A DNA stretch of 64,000 nt from Kushneria konosiri (lineage in GTDB: Bacteria; Pseudomonadota; Gammaproteobacteria; Pseudomonadales; Halomonadaceae): NCBI RefSeq assembly GCF_002155145.1, contig NZ_CP021323.1, positions 3,038,001-3,102,000 on the forward strand, read 5' to 3'. Positions 17,964-26,997 of this stretch are shown here, in pieces; the first letter of the stretch is position 1, and each line of letters begins with the position of its first letter. The position numbers were made by a program, and so were the translations under genes. The notes under the pieces are model-generated. The model ran no database searches, was not told where the DNA came from, and saw only the letters and a list, made by a program, of their open reading frames with translations.

Positions 17964-19253
17964 ATGTTTCGACACAATGACCGGCGTTCCGGGACGCATT
18001 GCCAGGGGCCCCTGAAAGCACTGATGACGATAGGGGTAGGACTGGCCATGCTGCTGAGCGGTGAACAGCGGGCCCTGGCCGCAGGCCCTGCACTGTCTCA
18101 GCAGAGTATCGACAAGCTTCAGGGGCTCGAGCGCGAGCTTTCAAACGGCCACTATCAGCAGGTGGTGGATACGGCAAGATCGCGTGCGGCCAGTGCCGGC
18201 AGCAGTCAGGCAGAGCAATGGGCGCGGGCGCTGTATCTACAAATGGCGGCCAGCGCTGCCCAGCGTCTGGACCAGCCCGGTCGGGCCGCCGATCTGCTCT
18301 ATCAGGCACGTGCTATCGAGACGGCCCCGCTGTCTCAGCGTCTGCAATGGCTTGAGCAGGAAGCAAAGCTTCGGCTCAGGGCGGGGCAACTGGATCAGGC
18401 CTCTGCGCTCTTTGATCGCTGGCAGGGGCAGGCATCGCTTGGCAGTGATGATCTCTGGCTGGGTGCGCAACTCCATGCGCGGCTGGAGCAATGGGATGAT
18501 GCGCTTCACTGGGTTCGGCTGGCCCGTCAGGGTAATGCGTCACCGGGCAGCGAGCATCTGGCGCTGGCTGCCAATATCTATCAGCAATCCGGACAGCTCG
18601 AAGAGGCTTCCAATGTGGTCGAGGCTCAGCTGGATCAGGACGACAGTGATCCGGCCCGCTGGCAGCAGGCGGCGGCGCTGTATCAGCGCCTTGGCCAGCC
18701 CGGCCGGGCTGCCGCCCTGTGGGAAGCCGGTTGGCAGCGTGGCATTCTCAAGGGTGAGGAGGCGCTGATGATGCGTGCCAAACTGCATATGGCCGGCGGC
18801 ACCCCGGCTCGTGCGGCAGAAATGCTCACGACAGCGCTTGAAGACGGCAGTATCGAGGATAGCGAAGCGCATCGTCGCCTGCTGGCAAGCGCCTGGGCAG
18901 AATCGCGTGATCATCAAAAGGCGTTGCAGGCCTGGCAGGCCGTTGCCGAGCGCAGCGACGATGCGCATGACTGGTACATGCTGGGAGATCTCGCCTATGG
19001 CTGGGGTGTCTGGTCGCAGGCTGAAAAGGGTTTTGCAAAAGCGCGGGCCAGGGGAGCTGATAACCCGGGTCAGCTTCTGCTGATGGAGGGCGTGGCAGCG
19101 TACGAACAGGGCCGCCTCGACCAGGCACAACAGATTTTTCAGCAGGCCGAAGAGTTCGGTGACAGTGCCGACCAGGCGGAGCAATGGCTTGCCCTGATCG
19201 ATAGTGACCGCCGCAGCCTGCAGCCCAGTTCCTCACGGATTTCGATGCGTTGA
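17964..19253 (+). CDS. TPR-repeat secreted protein of the TonB2-like operon
   Basis: A 429-aa protein with an N-terminal hydrophobic signal (MTIGVGLAMLLSGEQRALAA, residues about 21-40) and many helical TPR-like repeats, e.g. around EEASNVVEAQLDQDDSDP and GRLDQAQQIFQQAEEFGD. It is probably periplasmic. Such TPR genes close the TonB2 operon in Vibrio and Shewanella relatives; the function is not defined. The ATG at 17964 is 5 bases after tonB, with GAGG in the tonB end. An ATG at 18024 is also possible. Transcription likely ends at the following hairpin. Confidence 0.8.
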   Translation: MFRHNDRRSGTHCQGPLKALMTIGVGLAMLLSGEQRALAAGPALSQQSIDKLQGLERELSNGHYQQVVDTARSRAASAGSSQAEQWARALYLQMAASAAQRLDQPGRAADLLYQARAIETAPLSQRLQWLEQEAKLRLRAGQLDQASALFDRWQGQASLGSDDLWLGAQLHARLEQWDDALHWVRLARQGNASPGSEHLALAANIYQQSGQLEEASNVVEAQLDQDDSDPARWQQAAALYQRLGQPGRAAALWEAGWQRGILKGEEALMMRAKLHMAGGTPARAAEMLTTALEDGSIEDSEAHRRLLASAWAESRDHQKALQAWQAVAERSDDAHDWYMLGDLAYGWGVWSQAEKGFAKARARGADNPGQLLLMEGVAAYEQGRLDQAQQIFQQAEEFGDSADQAEQWLALIDSDRRSLQPSSSRISMR

Positions 19254-19283
19254 AAAAATCATGGCCCGCAACGAGCGGGCCAT
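19251..19283. terminator. hairpin between convergent TPR gene and xthA
   Basis: Perfect stem ATGGCCCGC / GCGGGCCAT with a 5-base loop. On the minus strand it is followed by a T run (GATTTTTTC), making it a good terminator for xthA. The plus-strand tail ATTCTC is weak. Confidence 0.8.
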
Positions 19284-19321
19284 ATTCTCATCACCTCGAT
19301 CTTCGAGGCATTGAGTTCGCG

Positions 19322-20137
19322 TCAGTCAATGGATAACGAGGTCCAGACCGGTGCGTGATCCGACGGTTTTTCCATGGCGCGCAGCTCATAGTCGATACCA
19401 GCGTCCTGTACGCGAGGCGATAACCCCGTGCTGGTCAGGATGTAGTCGATACGAAGACCTCGTTTGGGCTCGCGATCAAATCCCTTTGAACGATAGTCAA
19501 ACCAGCTGAACAGATCATCACGCTGCGAATGGCAGCGGCGATAGCTGTCTTCAAATCCCCAGCTGGTCAGGCGCTCTAGCCAGCTGCGCTCTTCGGGCTG
19601 AAAGCTGGTCTTGCCTTCTCTCAGCCAGCGCTTGCGGGCGGGCTCGCCGATCCCGATATCAATATCGGCAGGCGAAATATTGAAATCACCCATGACTGCG
19701 ATCAGCTCATCAGGGCGATGGGCCTGTTCCAGATGGCGCGAGAGCTGGTCATAAAAGTGACGCTTGTTGGGAAACTTGGTCGGATGATGAATGCTTTCCC
19801 CCTGCGGGAAATAGCCGTTATAGACCGTTAACGGACCGGCAGGGGTGTCGAGCGTGACGGCGATCATGCGGCGCTGCGCATCATCGTCATCATCCGGCAG
19901 TCCGAGCTGCACCTGCGTTGGCGCTGCCCTGGTCAGCAGTGCCACGCCGTAATGCCCCTTCTGGCCGTGGTAATGCACGTGATAGCCGAGACCAGCTACG
20001 GCATCGAGGGGAAACTCGCTGTCCTGAACCTTGGTCTCCTGCAGGCCGATGACATCAGGTGCATGAGCCTGGACCAGCGCTTCAAGCTGGTGCTGGCGGG
20101 CGCGAATACCGTTGATATTGAATGAAACCAGGCGCAT
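19322..20137 (-). CDS. xthA: exodeoxyribonuclease III
   Basis: A 271-aa AP endonuclease/3'-5' exonuclease of base-excision repair. Landmarks: [14 protein letters not shown] at the start, the metal ligand Glu34 in [18 protein letters not shown], the VMGDFNI block and the C-terminal SDHAPVW. I start at the ATG at 20137; a longer frame upstream has no family likeness. The preceding small gene ends with TGACATG, one base before this start, so xthA is translationally coupled to it. Confidence 0.96.
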   Translation of the reverse strand: MRLVSFNINGIRARQHQLEALVQAHAPDVIGLQETKVQDSEFPLDAVAGLGYHVHYHGQKGHYGVALLTRAAPTQVQLGLPDDDDDAQRRMIAVTLDTPAGPLTVYNGYFPQGESIHHPTKFPNKRHFYDQLSRHLEQAHRPDELIAVMGDFNISPADIDIGIGEPARKRWLREGKTSFQPEERSWLERLTSWGFEDSYRRCHSQRDDLFSWFDYRSKGFDREPKRGLRIDYILTSTGLSPRVQDAGIDYELRAMEKPSDHAPVWTSLSID

Positions 20138-20138
20138 G

Positions 20139-20390
20139 TCAGCTGTCTTGTGAGTCGGTCGGAGTAGGGTCGTTCTGCGGATGCAGGGGCAGGGTTGTGC
20201 CCTCACGGCGCTGGCGTTCCAGTTTGCTGGCGGCCTGGCTCTTGCGCTGGTCGCGTTTTTTGGCCGCAAATCGCGGCGTGGACTGTAACTGGTCCGGATT
20301 GTCATGCCGCCAGCGGCGGTAATCCTTGCGCTTGCCGGTACGGATGGTCACCTTGTCGGCCAGCGAGCGCGTCTTCTTGCGACGGGTCAT
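20139..20390 (-). CDS. small basic protein coupled to xthA, unknown function
   Basis: An 83-aa, strongly basic, hydrophilic protein ([20 protein letters not shown], then [14 protein letters not shown]) without membrane segments or cysteines. AGAGG lies 5 bases before the ATG on the minus strand. I do not recognise a family. Its charge suggests nucleic-acid or ribosome binding, which is inference only. Its stop and the xthA start form TGACATG, so the two are co-translated. A much longer frame through this region runs antisense to rhlB and is not real. Confidence 0.7.
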   Translation of the reverse strand: MTRRKKTRSLADKVTIRTGKRKDYRRWRHDNPDQLQSTPRFAAKKRDQRKSQAASKLERQRREGTTLPLHPQNDPTPTDSQDS

Positions 20391-20505
20391 AAAAACCTCT
20401 CGTGTCTCGCCTGAAGCAGTGTGCTGCAGTGGCGTGCAGTTTAACAATTTGTGCGCGTGCTGGCTTGTCCCCGAGACGGTTGATACACAACTGGGTCGGC
20501 GGTGC

Positions 20506-20514
20506 TGATACAAT
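20506..20514 (+). promoter_or_regulatory. extended -10 promoter for rhlB
   Basis: TGATACAAT fits the extended -10 TGnTATAAT with one mismatch, 48 bases before the rhlB ATG. A TTGATA at 20480 is too far for a normal spacer. Confidence 0.5.
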
Positions 20515-20561
20515 GCCCCGGTATCTTGTCTATTCATCTCAAGCCAAAGTGATCGCAGCAT

Positions 20562-21920
20562 ATGAGTGAGTCGGAAAACTCTCAGCCGGCACAGACGTCG
20601 GCTGAGGCTCCCGCCAATGCCAACCGTCGGCCCAAGCGCCGTCGTCGCAAGCCCCGGCGCAGCCAGTCCCGCAACACTGCTCAGACCAGTAGCGTTCAGG
20701 ACAATCAGGCATCCGGGAGCGACAACCATAACGCTTTGCCGGACGTCCCTGCCGTGGCCGGCAAGTGGCGTTTCCAGGATTTCAATCTGCCGATGCCGCT
20801 GATGCGCGCCATCGCCGATCAGGGGTTCCATTACTGCACCCCGATCCAGGCCGAAGCGCTGCGTCACACGCTGCTGGGTGGCGATGTGGTGGGCAAGGCG
20901 CAGACGGGGACCGGCAAGACAGCTGCCTTTTTGATCTCGATTCTGGCCTACTTTCTTGAAGAGCCGGCACCGGACGGTCAGAAGCCGGGTGCGCCCCGTG
21001 CACTGATCATCGCGCCGACGCGTGAGCTGGCCATGCAGATTGAAAAGGATGCCAAAGCGCTGATGACCCATACCTCGTTGAGGGTGGCCAGTGCCGTGGG
21101 TGGGATGGACTACCAGAAGCAGCGCCAGAAGCTTGAAAAGCCGCTGGACATTCTGGTCGCCACGCCCGGGCGCCTGCTTGATTTTCATCAAAAGCGCGAT
21201 GCGGATCTTTCTCAGGTGGAAGTGCTGGTGCTGGATGAGGCCGATCGCATGCTGTCTATGGGCTTCATTCCTGACGTCAAGCGCATCATTCGGGCTACAC
21301 CCAAAAGCACCGAGCGCCAGACCTTTCTATTCTCGGCCACGTTCACCCAGGACATTCTCAACCTGGCCAGCCAGTGGACGCATGAGCCGGCGCACGTCGA
21401 AATCGAAGTTGATGCCAGTGCGGCTGCCAACATTGACCAGCGGGTTTATCTGGTCAGCGATGCCGAGAAATTTACCATTCTCCGGCGCCTTATCGAGCGT
21501 GAGAAGCTGGAGAAGGTGATGGTGTTCGCCAATCGGCGCGACCTGGTGCGCAAGCTTGATGATCGTTTGCGCAAGGCAGGTATCAATGTGGCCATGCTCT
21601 CCGGTGATGTGCCGCAGAAAACGCGTGTCAGCACGCTTGAGCGCTTTCGCGAAGGCAAGGTTGCCGTGCTGGTAGCCACCGATGTGGCCGGCCGCGGCAT
21701 CCACATCAATGACATCAGCCATGTGGTCAATTACACGCTGCCTGATGATCCGGAAGATTATGTGCATCGTATCGGCCGAACCGGCCGTGCCGGGGCACAG
21801 GGCACCTCGATCAGCTTCGTGGGTGAAGAGGACGGCTATGCACTGCCGGAAATTGAAGCCTACATCAAGGATCGGCTCCCCTGTCAGCAGCCGCCGGCCA
21901 ACCTGCTCAGCGATGACTGA
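20562..21920 (+). CDS. rhlB: DEAD-box RNA helicase RhlB
   Basis: A 452-aa ATP-dependent RNA helicase, in relatives a partner of the RNA degradosome. The N-terminal about 60 residues are a basic, disordered tail ([18 protein letters not shown]). The helicase core shows [56 protein letters not shown] and [10 protein letters not shown]. The stretch around [20 protein letters not shown] and the short tail ending in LLSDD resemble Pseudomonas RhlB rather than RhlE or SrmB. It diverges from the small basic gene. Confidence 0.9.
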   Translation: MSESENSQPAQTSAEAPANANRRPKRRRRKPRRSQSRNTAQTSSVQDNQASGSDNHNALPDVPAVAGKWRFQDFNLPMPLMRAIADQGFHYCTPIQAEALRHTLLGGDVVGKAQTGTGKTAAFLISILAYFLEEPAPDGQKPGAPRALIIAPTRELAMQIEKDAKALMTHTSLRVASAVGGMDYQKQRQKLEKPLDILVATPGRLLDFHQKRDADLSQVEVLVLDEADRMLSMGFIPDVKRIIRATPKSTERQTFLFSATFTQDILNLASQWTHEPAHVEIEVDASAAANIDQRVYLVSDAEKFTILRRLIEREKLEKVMVFANRRDLVRKLDDRLRKAGINVAMLSGDVPQKTRVSTLERFREGKVAVLVATDVAGRGIHINDISHVVNYTLPDDPEDYVHRIGRTGRAGAQGTSISFVGEEDGYALPEIEAYIKDRLPCQQPPANLLSDD

Positions 21921-21952
21921 GCGCGCCGTGTACCAGCAGGCGGAGAAGACAT

Positions 21953-24100
21953 TTGCTCGACGACGCGCTTAAAAGAGATATCCAGACAGCCTATCGACGC
22001 GTGATCGAGGCGCGCTCATTGAAGCCGCGCTACGGTCAGCGTCTGATGATGGCCGAAATTGCCCGAACGCTTGGGGATATCAAGACCGACGAACAGGGCA
22101 AACGCGTCAGTCAGGAGCATGTCTGTGTTCTGGAAGCCGGTACGGGGACGGGCAAGACGCTGGCCTACCTGCTCTCGGCGCTTCCGATTGCGAAAGCGCA
22201 GGGCAAGCGTCTGGTGATTTCAACGGCGACTGTTGCCCTGCAGGAGCAGGTTCTGCACCAGGACCTGCCGATGCTCAAGGCCAGCAGCGGGCTCGATTTC
22301 GAGTATGCGCTGGCCAAGGGGCGCGGACGCTATGTCTGTGTGGCCAAGCTCGATCAGCTGATGGACGGTGCGGAAGAGAACCCGACCATGTCGCTGTTCG
22401 AGCAGAGTCTGGCAAGCAGTCAGGAAGATATCGGCGAGCTGGCTCGTGAGCTGGCCGAAGCCTATGGCAGCGGGGAATGGCAGGGCGATCGGGACAGCTG
22501 GCCACAGGCCATTGCCGACCCGCAGTGGCGTCGACTGACCGTCGATCACCGTCAGTGCACCAACCGGCGCTGTGGGCACTTTGGTGCCTGTGCCTTTTTC
22601 CGGGCGCGGCGCGGCATGGATGAGGCCGATATTATCGTTGCCAACCACGACCTGGTGCTGGCTGATCTGTCGCTGGGCGGAGGCATTGTGCTGCCCAGCC
22701 CGAAGGACACGATTTATGTCTTTGACGAGGCGCACCATCTGCCGGACAAGGCACTGGAGCACTTCTATCATCGCCAGGGTGTCAATGCGGCGATGCGCTG
22801 GCTGGGTCAGCTCAAGAAATCACTGACGGATCTCAACACGGGGCTTGGCGCGCAGCACACCATCGCGCGCTTGCTGGGACAGTTTCCGGAGCTTCTGGCC
22901 AGCATTGAGCCTCGGCTTGGCGATGCCTTTCGACTGGCTCAGCCCCTGGCCGAGCGCACGCCGGAAGACAATGAGCGGCTGCACTATCGCTTTACCATGG
23001 GCAGACTGCCGGCCGCCTTTCGTGATCTGGCTCAGCAGCTGGTCACGCCCTTTGCCGAGCTGTCGCGGCACCTGGAAACCATTAGCGATATTCTTCGGGA
23101 AAGCCTTGATCCGGACAAGTCCACGGGCCTGGCCCGCGAGCAGGCAGAAGCCTGGCTGCCACTGATTGCCCTGGTCCACGGACGTGCCCTTGAGGCACAT
23201 GCGCTCTGGCAGGCCTTCGGGGCCGATGAGGTCGAGGATGCGCCCCCCCAGGCGCGCTGGCTGACGTTTGAGCAGCGTTCGGGCGAGGCAGAATTGACCT
23301 TTTCAGCCAGCCCTGTCAGTGCTGCCGAAACGCTGGCCCGCTATCTCTGGGGCAGCTGTCATGGTGCGGTGCTGACATCGGCGACCCTGACGGCACTGGG
23401 CCGCTTTGACCGCCTTCAGGAGCGAGCGGGTCTGGCCAACCGCTATCGTTATCAAAGTCTGCCCAGTCCGTTTGACTACTCGCGCGCGGTATTGTCAGTG
23501 CCACGCGAGGCCGTCGACCCGGGTGATCGCGAGGCCCATGAAAATGCCATCGTCCACTTTATCGAAAAGCTGAGTGAGGACGAGGCGGCACTGGTGCTCT
23601 TTTCATCGCGCAAGCAGCTTCGCGCCGTAATGGCCAGGCTCGAGGCAGACGTGGCCGGTCGTACGCTGTCTCAGGATGACATGCCACGACGGGAACTGAT
23701 CGAGCGTCACAAAAAACGCGTTGATGACGGGCAGGGCAGTATCATTCTGGGGCTGGCCAGCTTTGCCGAGGGGATCGATCTGCCGGGTGACTATCTGACC
23801 CACGTGGTGGTCACGCGCCTACCCTTTGCCGTACCTGATGACCCGGTGGGTGCCACGCTGGCCGAGTGGATCGAATCCCGGGGTGGTAATCCCTTTATGC
23901 GGATTTCGGTGCCCGATGCCTCGATCAAGCTGGTGCAGGCCTGTGGACGCCTGATTCGCAAGGAAATCGATAGTGGCCGTATTACGCTGCTCGACCGTCG
24001 CGTTCTAACGCGTCGCTACGGTCGTGCATTGCTGGACGCACTGCCGCCGTTTCAGCGTGACATTGAAGGCGTGGCTTCACCTGCGCCTCTGACTTCCTGA
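21953..24100 (+). CDS. dinG: ATP-dependent DNA helicase DinG
   Basis: A 715-aa iron-sulfur SF2 helicase of the XPD/DinG group, which unwinds 5'-3' and resolves R-loops and D-loops. Walker A is AGTGTGKT (residues 62-69). The 4Fe-4S ligands are Cys129, Cys202, Cys207 and Cys213, with spacing like E. coli DinG. The Walker B box is DEAHHLP. The start is the TTG at 21953: GGAG lies 7 bases upstream, and the protein aligns with DinG from its first residues. No SOS box was seen just upstream; the gap after rhlB is only 32 bases. Confidence 0.93.
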   Translation: MLDDALKRDIQTAYRRVIEARSLKPRYGQRLMMAEIARTLGDIKTDEQGKRVSQEHVCVLEAGTGTGKTLAYLLSALPIAKAQGKRLVISTATVALQEQVLHQDLPMLKASSGLDFEYALAKGRGRYVCVAKLDQLMDGAEENPTMSLFEQSLASSQEDIGELARELAEAYGSGEWQGDRDSWPQAIADPQWRRLTVDHRQCTNRRCGHFGACAFFRARRGMDEADIIVANHDLVLADLSLGGGIVLPSPKDTIYVFDEAHHLPDKALEHFYHRQGVNAAMRWLGQLKKSLTDLNTGLGAQHTIARLLGQFPELLASIEPRLGDAFRLAQPLAERTPEDNERLHYRFTMGRLPAAFRDLAQQLVTPFAELSRHLETISDILRESLDPDKSTGLAREQAEAWLPLIALVHGRALEAHALWQAFGADEVEDAPPQARWLTFEQRSGEAELTFSASPVSAAETLARYLWGSCHGAVLTSATLTALGRFDRLQERAGLANRYRYQSLPSPFDYSRAVLSVPREAVDPGDREAHENAIVHFIEKLSEDEAALVLFSSRKQLRAVMARLEADVAGRTLSQDDMPRRELIERHKKRVDDGQGSIILGLASFAEGIDLPGDYLTHVVVTRLPFAVPDDPVGATLAEWIESRGGNPFMRISVPDASIKLVQACGRLIRKEIDSGRITLLDRRVLTRRYGRALLDALPPFQRDIEGVASPAPLTS

Positions 24101-24127
24101 CTTTTGGCGCCAATGTTTACCTCATAG

Positions 24128-24156
24128 TAAAAAACCCCGCCATGGCGGGGTTTTTC
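24128..24156. terminator. bidirectional terminator, dinG / DAHP synthase
   Basis: A palindrome centred on CCATGG with stem AAAACCCCGCC and T runs on both strands, between convergent genes. Confidence 0.92.
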
Positions 24157-24185
24157 ATGTGAGCCGTACACCCGGGTAGTGGCGC

Positions 24186-25259
24186 TCAGCGCTTGCGCGT
24201 TCTCAGTGACTCGCTCAGCTTGTCGTTGAGATCTACCAACAGCTTCTCGCTGGTGTCCCAGTCGATGCAGGCGTCAGTAATTGACACGCCGTATTCAAGC
24301 TGCGAGGGATCGCTGGTCAGCTTTTGAGCACCCCAGTTGATATGGGACTCGATCATCAGACCCATGATGGAGGTGTTGCCCTCAAGAATCTGCTGGGTGA
24401 TGTTTTCAACCACCAGAGGCTGCAGGGCCGGATCCTTGTTGGAGTTGGCGTGAGAGCAGTCGACCATGATGTTGGTCTTGAGGCCTGCCTTTTCCAGTTC
24501 CTTCTCGGCCAGGGCTACGCTGACGCTGTCATAGTTGGGCCGGCCATTGCCGCCACGCAATACAACGTGGGCATTGGCGTTGCCACGGGTCCGAATAACG
24601 GCAACCTGGCCCTTCTGGTCGATGCCCAGAAAATTGTGCGGCGAGGCGACCGAGCACAGCGCGTTCATGGCGACATCCAGACTGCCGTCGGTACCATTTT
24701 TGAAACCGACCGGACCCGAAAGCCCCGAGGCCATTTCACGGTGCGTTTGTGATTCGGTGGTGCGTGCGCCGATCGCCGACCAGCTGATGCAGTCCTGCAG
24801 GTACTGCGGCGAGATCGGATCCAGTGCTTCGGTGGCCAGTGGCAGACCCATTTCGCAAAGCTCAACCAGCAGATTGCGAGCCAGATGAAGGCCGTTCTCG
24901 ATGTCAAAGGAGTCGTTGAGATGCGGGTCGTTGATCAGCCCCTTCCAGCCGGTGGTGGTACGAGGCTTTTCAAAATAGACGCGCATGACGATAAACAGCG
25001 AGTCGCTGACACGCTCTGCCAGAGTCTTCAGGCGTTTGGCATAGTCCTGTGCAGCTTTGGTGTCATGGATGGAGCAGGGGCCGATGACGACCAGCAGGCG
25101 AGGATCTTCACCGTTGAGAATGCGTTCGATGGTGCGACGGCTCTCGATAACGGTACTTTCAGCTTCTTGTGAAAGGGGAATCTCGCGCTTGAGCGCTTCG
25201 GGAGTAACGAGTACGTCCTGTGAAAGAACGTTGAGATTGTTGACCTGTTGCTGTGACAT
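24186..25259 (-). CDS. 3-deoxy-7-phosphoheptulonate synthase (type I)
   Basis: First step of the shikimate pathway: phosphoenolpyruvate plus erythrose 4-phosphate to DAHP. The 357-aa protein shows LLVVIGPCSIHD, FEKPRTTTGWKGLINDP, WSAIGARTTESQTHRE, VDCSHANSNKDP and ITDACIDWDT. Details such as VDCSH and LGIDQKGQ resemble the tyrosine-regulated AroF type more than AroG or AroH, but inhibitor specificity cannot be read safely. The start MSQQQVNN at 25259 matches the family's length; upstream in-frame ATGs (25310, 25352) would add unrelated residues. Confidence 0.93.
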   Translation of the reverse strand: MSQQQVNNLNVLSQDVLVTPEALKREIPLSQEAESTVIESRRTIERILNGEDPRLLVVIGPCSIHDTKAAQDYAKRLKTLAERVSDSLFIVMRVYFEKPRTTTGWKGLINDPHLNDSFDIENGLHLARNLLVELCEMGLPLATEALDPISPQYLQDCISWSAIGARTTESQTHREMASGLSGPVGFKNGTDGSLDVAMNALCSVASPHNFLGIDQKGQVAVIRTRGNANAHVVLRGGNGRPNYDSVSVALAEKELEKAGLKTNIMVDCSHANSNKDPALQPLVVENITQQILEGNTSIMGLMIESHINWGAQKLTSDPSQLEYGVSITDACIDWDTSEKLLVDLNDKLSESLRTRKR

Positions 25260-25569
25260 GAGCGTGCAATCCGGCAGTACTTGGAAGTCGAAACGAAATG
25301 TGATCTGCATGATACGCGGCTGGCAGAGAATACTACCATGGAACCACGACACTTTTTCGTGGTCTCAATACTTTACAGTTTCCGGGGGCGAATGTTCGAT
25401 GGATGGATGTCGACTTGATGAGGCGTCGATAAAGGGGAACACTAACGCCATGGATCAAGGCCCGGAGATTTCAGGTTATCACTATGATTTTAATTGTTTG
25501 TTACTTTCCTGAAGGGCCTGAAAAGACAGGTTCGAAAGGTTTGAACCCTGTCGTTGTGGGGGATCGCGA
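25260..25569. other. divergent control region, DAHP synthase / rpoE
   Basis: A 310-base gap without a convincing gene. It holds GGAACC-N17-TCTCAA (25340-25368), a loose match to a sigma-E promoter reading toward rpoE. A short hairpin CCACGA/TCGTGG is embedded in it. TGGTCT-N6-TTTACA (25360-25377) is a half-good TyrR box that could serve the DAHP synthase. The promoters themselves are not clear. Confidence 0.4.
25340..25368 (+). promoter_or_regulatory. possible sigma-E autoregulatory promoter of rpoE
   Basis: GGAACC, 17 bases, TCTCAA compares with the consensus GGAACTT-N16-TCTGA/TCAAA. Sigma-E family operons are commonly autoregulated. It lies about 200 bases before the gene and the match is only partial. 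Confidence 0.25.
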
Positions 25570-26178
25570 ATGGGGTTAAAGGAAACGGATCATCAGCTGG
25601 TCGAACGGGCACAGAAAGGAGATAACCAGGCCTTTGACCTGTTGATACGCAAGTATCAACACAAGGTAATCGGTCTTGTCAGCCGCTATGTGCACGACCA
25701 GGCAGAAGTCCATGATGTGGCGCAGGAAGCCTTCATCAAGGCCTATCGGGCGTTGGGGCGATTTCGTAACGAAAGCGCCTTTTATACCTGGATGTATCGT
25801 ATCGCGATCAATACGGCCAAAAATTACCTTGTCGCACGAGGACGGCGTCCGCCCAACAGCGACATGGATATCAGCGATGCAGAAGTACTGGATCAGAGCG
25901 GGCGGCTGGCGGATATCGATACGCCCGAGTCGGCCATCGCGCGCGACCAGCTTGAAAAGGCGGTGTTCGAGGCGATCGAGAATCTGCCAGAGGATCTGAG
26001 AACGGCCATCACGCTTCGTGAGTTCGATGGCCTCTCCTACGAAGACATCGCCAGCATCATGCAGTGTCCGGTCGGTACGGTACGATCCCGTATTTTTCGC
26101 GCCAGAGAGGCGGTGGACAATCGAATCAAACCATTACTGTACCCGGAGCAGCAGGACAACATGGTGCACGAGCAGTGA
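25570..26178 (+). CDS. rpoE: ECF sigma factor RpoE/AlgU
   Basis: A 202-aa group 4 sigma factor for envelope stress. Region 2 (about residues 15-95) has DLLIRKYQHKVIGLV, AQEAFIKAYRAL and FYTWMYRIAINTAKNYL. Region 4 (about 130-190) has LPEDLRTAITLREFDGLSYE and CPVGTVRSRIFRARE. Sequence and locus (followed by an RseA/MucA anti-sigma, RseB and MucD) identify the RpoE/AlgU type. GGGGGA lies 5 bases before the ATG. Confidence 0.97.
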   Translation: MGLKETDHQLVERAQKGDNQAFDLLIRKYQHKVIGLVSRYVHDQAEVHDVAQEAFIKAYRALGRFRNESAFYTWMYRIAINTAKNYLVARGRRPPNSDMDISDAEVLDQSGRLADIDTPESAIARDQLEKAVFEAIENLPEDLRTAITLREFDGLSYEDIASIMQCPVGTVRSRIFRAREAVDNRIKPLLYPEQQDNMVHEQ

Positions 26179-26205
26179 CATGAATCATGAAAAGGAGGGT
26201 TGCCG

Positions 26206-26301
26206 ATGAGAAGTCAGTCATGGGTAAAACTTAATCGATTTTGGGCTGTCTATCATACCGTGACGATGCGTCACGACAGGTTTGAGGGTGTCTGGGTATG
26301 A
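26206..26301 (+). CDS. 31-aa ORF between rpoE and rseA (possible coupling peptide)
   Basis: An ORF of 31 codons starting MRSQSWVKLNRFWAVYHT. Its ATG at 26206 has an excellent ribosome site, AAAGGAGGG (26191-26199), 7 bases upstream of the start. Its stop overlaps the rseA start as ATGA (26298-26301). This is how coupled genes look elsewhere in the window. The peptide has several aromatic and basic residues and no clear signal or membrane helix. I know no family for it. It may tune rseA translation; alternatively it is a chance ORF in the 119-base gap. Confidence 0.5.
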   Translation: MRSQSWVKLNRFWAVYHTVTMRHDRFEGVWV

Positions 26302-26981
26302 ATCAGAAAGTACGGGAATCCCTTTCGGCATTAATGGATGGCGAGTGCAGCGAGTTCGAGACTCGTCGGGTGCTCAAGTCCCTGTTTGAAGACGCTTCCG
26401 AAGAGGCCGATACCTGGCGTCGCTATCATCTCATGCGCAGTGTAATGCAGCGTGAGAGCATTAACGGGGCGTCAACCGATTTGTCTGCCTCCATCCTTGC
26501 CCGTCTTGAGCATGAACGCATGGAAGATGTCGTCTCGGGACATGAGACACACCGGCGTACCGTACCGTTCTCCTTTATGGGCAGCGCTGCCATCGCAGCA
26601 GCCGTAAGCCTTATGGTCATGACCGGTGTTCAGGTCTACCGGGCCAATACGGGCGTGGACAGCGTACCAGGCAACGGCGGTACGAGTCTGGCATCAAGCG
26701 ATGCGACCATTGATGGCACGGGTACCATGGCGGGCAGTAATGGTGCCATGGCGTCTCTGGCATCTTTCCGTTCGACCGGTCAGGAAGGTGGCAATGTGAT
26801 GCCTATCGGCGCTCAGACTTCCTGGTTCATGGCGCCGGGAGAAGAAGATGCGGCACGTAATGATCGTCAGCAGGCGGAAGTGCTTCAAAACTATCTAAAC
26901 CGACATGTCGAGCAGGCAGGCTATCGCAGCAATGTCTGGATGGCGAACATGCAGGGGCTTGCACCTGCAAGTGGCGAGTAA
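26298..26981 (+). CDS. rseA: anti-sigma-E factor RseA/MucA
   Basis: A 227-aa inner-membrane protein that holds RpoE inactive. The N-terminal sigma-binding domain (about 1-70) has ESLSALMDGECSEFE and DTWRRYHLMRSVM. A single membrane helix runs from about 93 to 112 (FMGSAAIAAAVSLMVMTGVQ), followed by a periplasmic region. The last residues (LNRHVEQAGYRSNVWMANMQ) are the conserved MucA C-terminal block, where RseB binds. The start lies inside the stop of the 31-codon ORF. Regulated proteolysis by DegS/RseP-type proteases is known for the family. Confidence 0.94.
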   Translation: MNQKVRESLSALMDGECSEFETRRVLKSLFEDASEEADTWRRYHLMRSVMQRESINGASTDLSASILARLEHERMEDVVSGHETHRRTVPFSFMGSAAIAAAVSLMVMTGVQVYRANTGVDSVPGNGGTSLASSDATIDGTGTMAGSNGAMASLASFRSTGQEGGNVMPIGAQTSWFMAPGEEDAARNDRQQAEVLQNYLNRHVEQAGYRSNVWMANMQGLAPASGE

Positions 26982-26997
26982 GGCGGACCTTCAAGCG

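Noticed and set aside
20391-21191. Long minus-strand open frame continuous with the 83-aa gene
   Set aside because: It lies antisense to clear rhlB helicase motifs; only the last 83 codons have a ribosome site.
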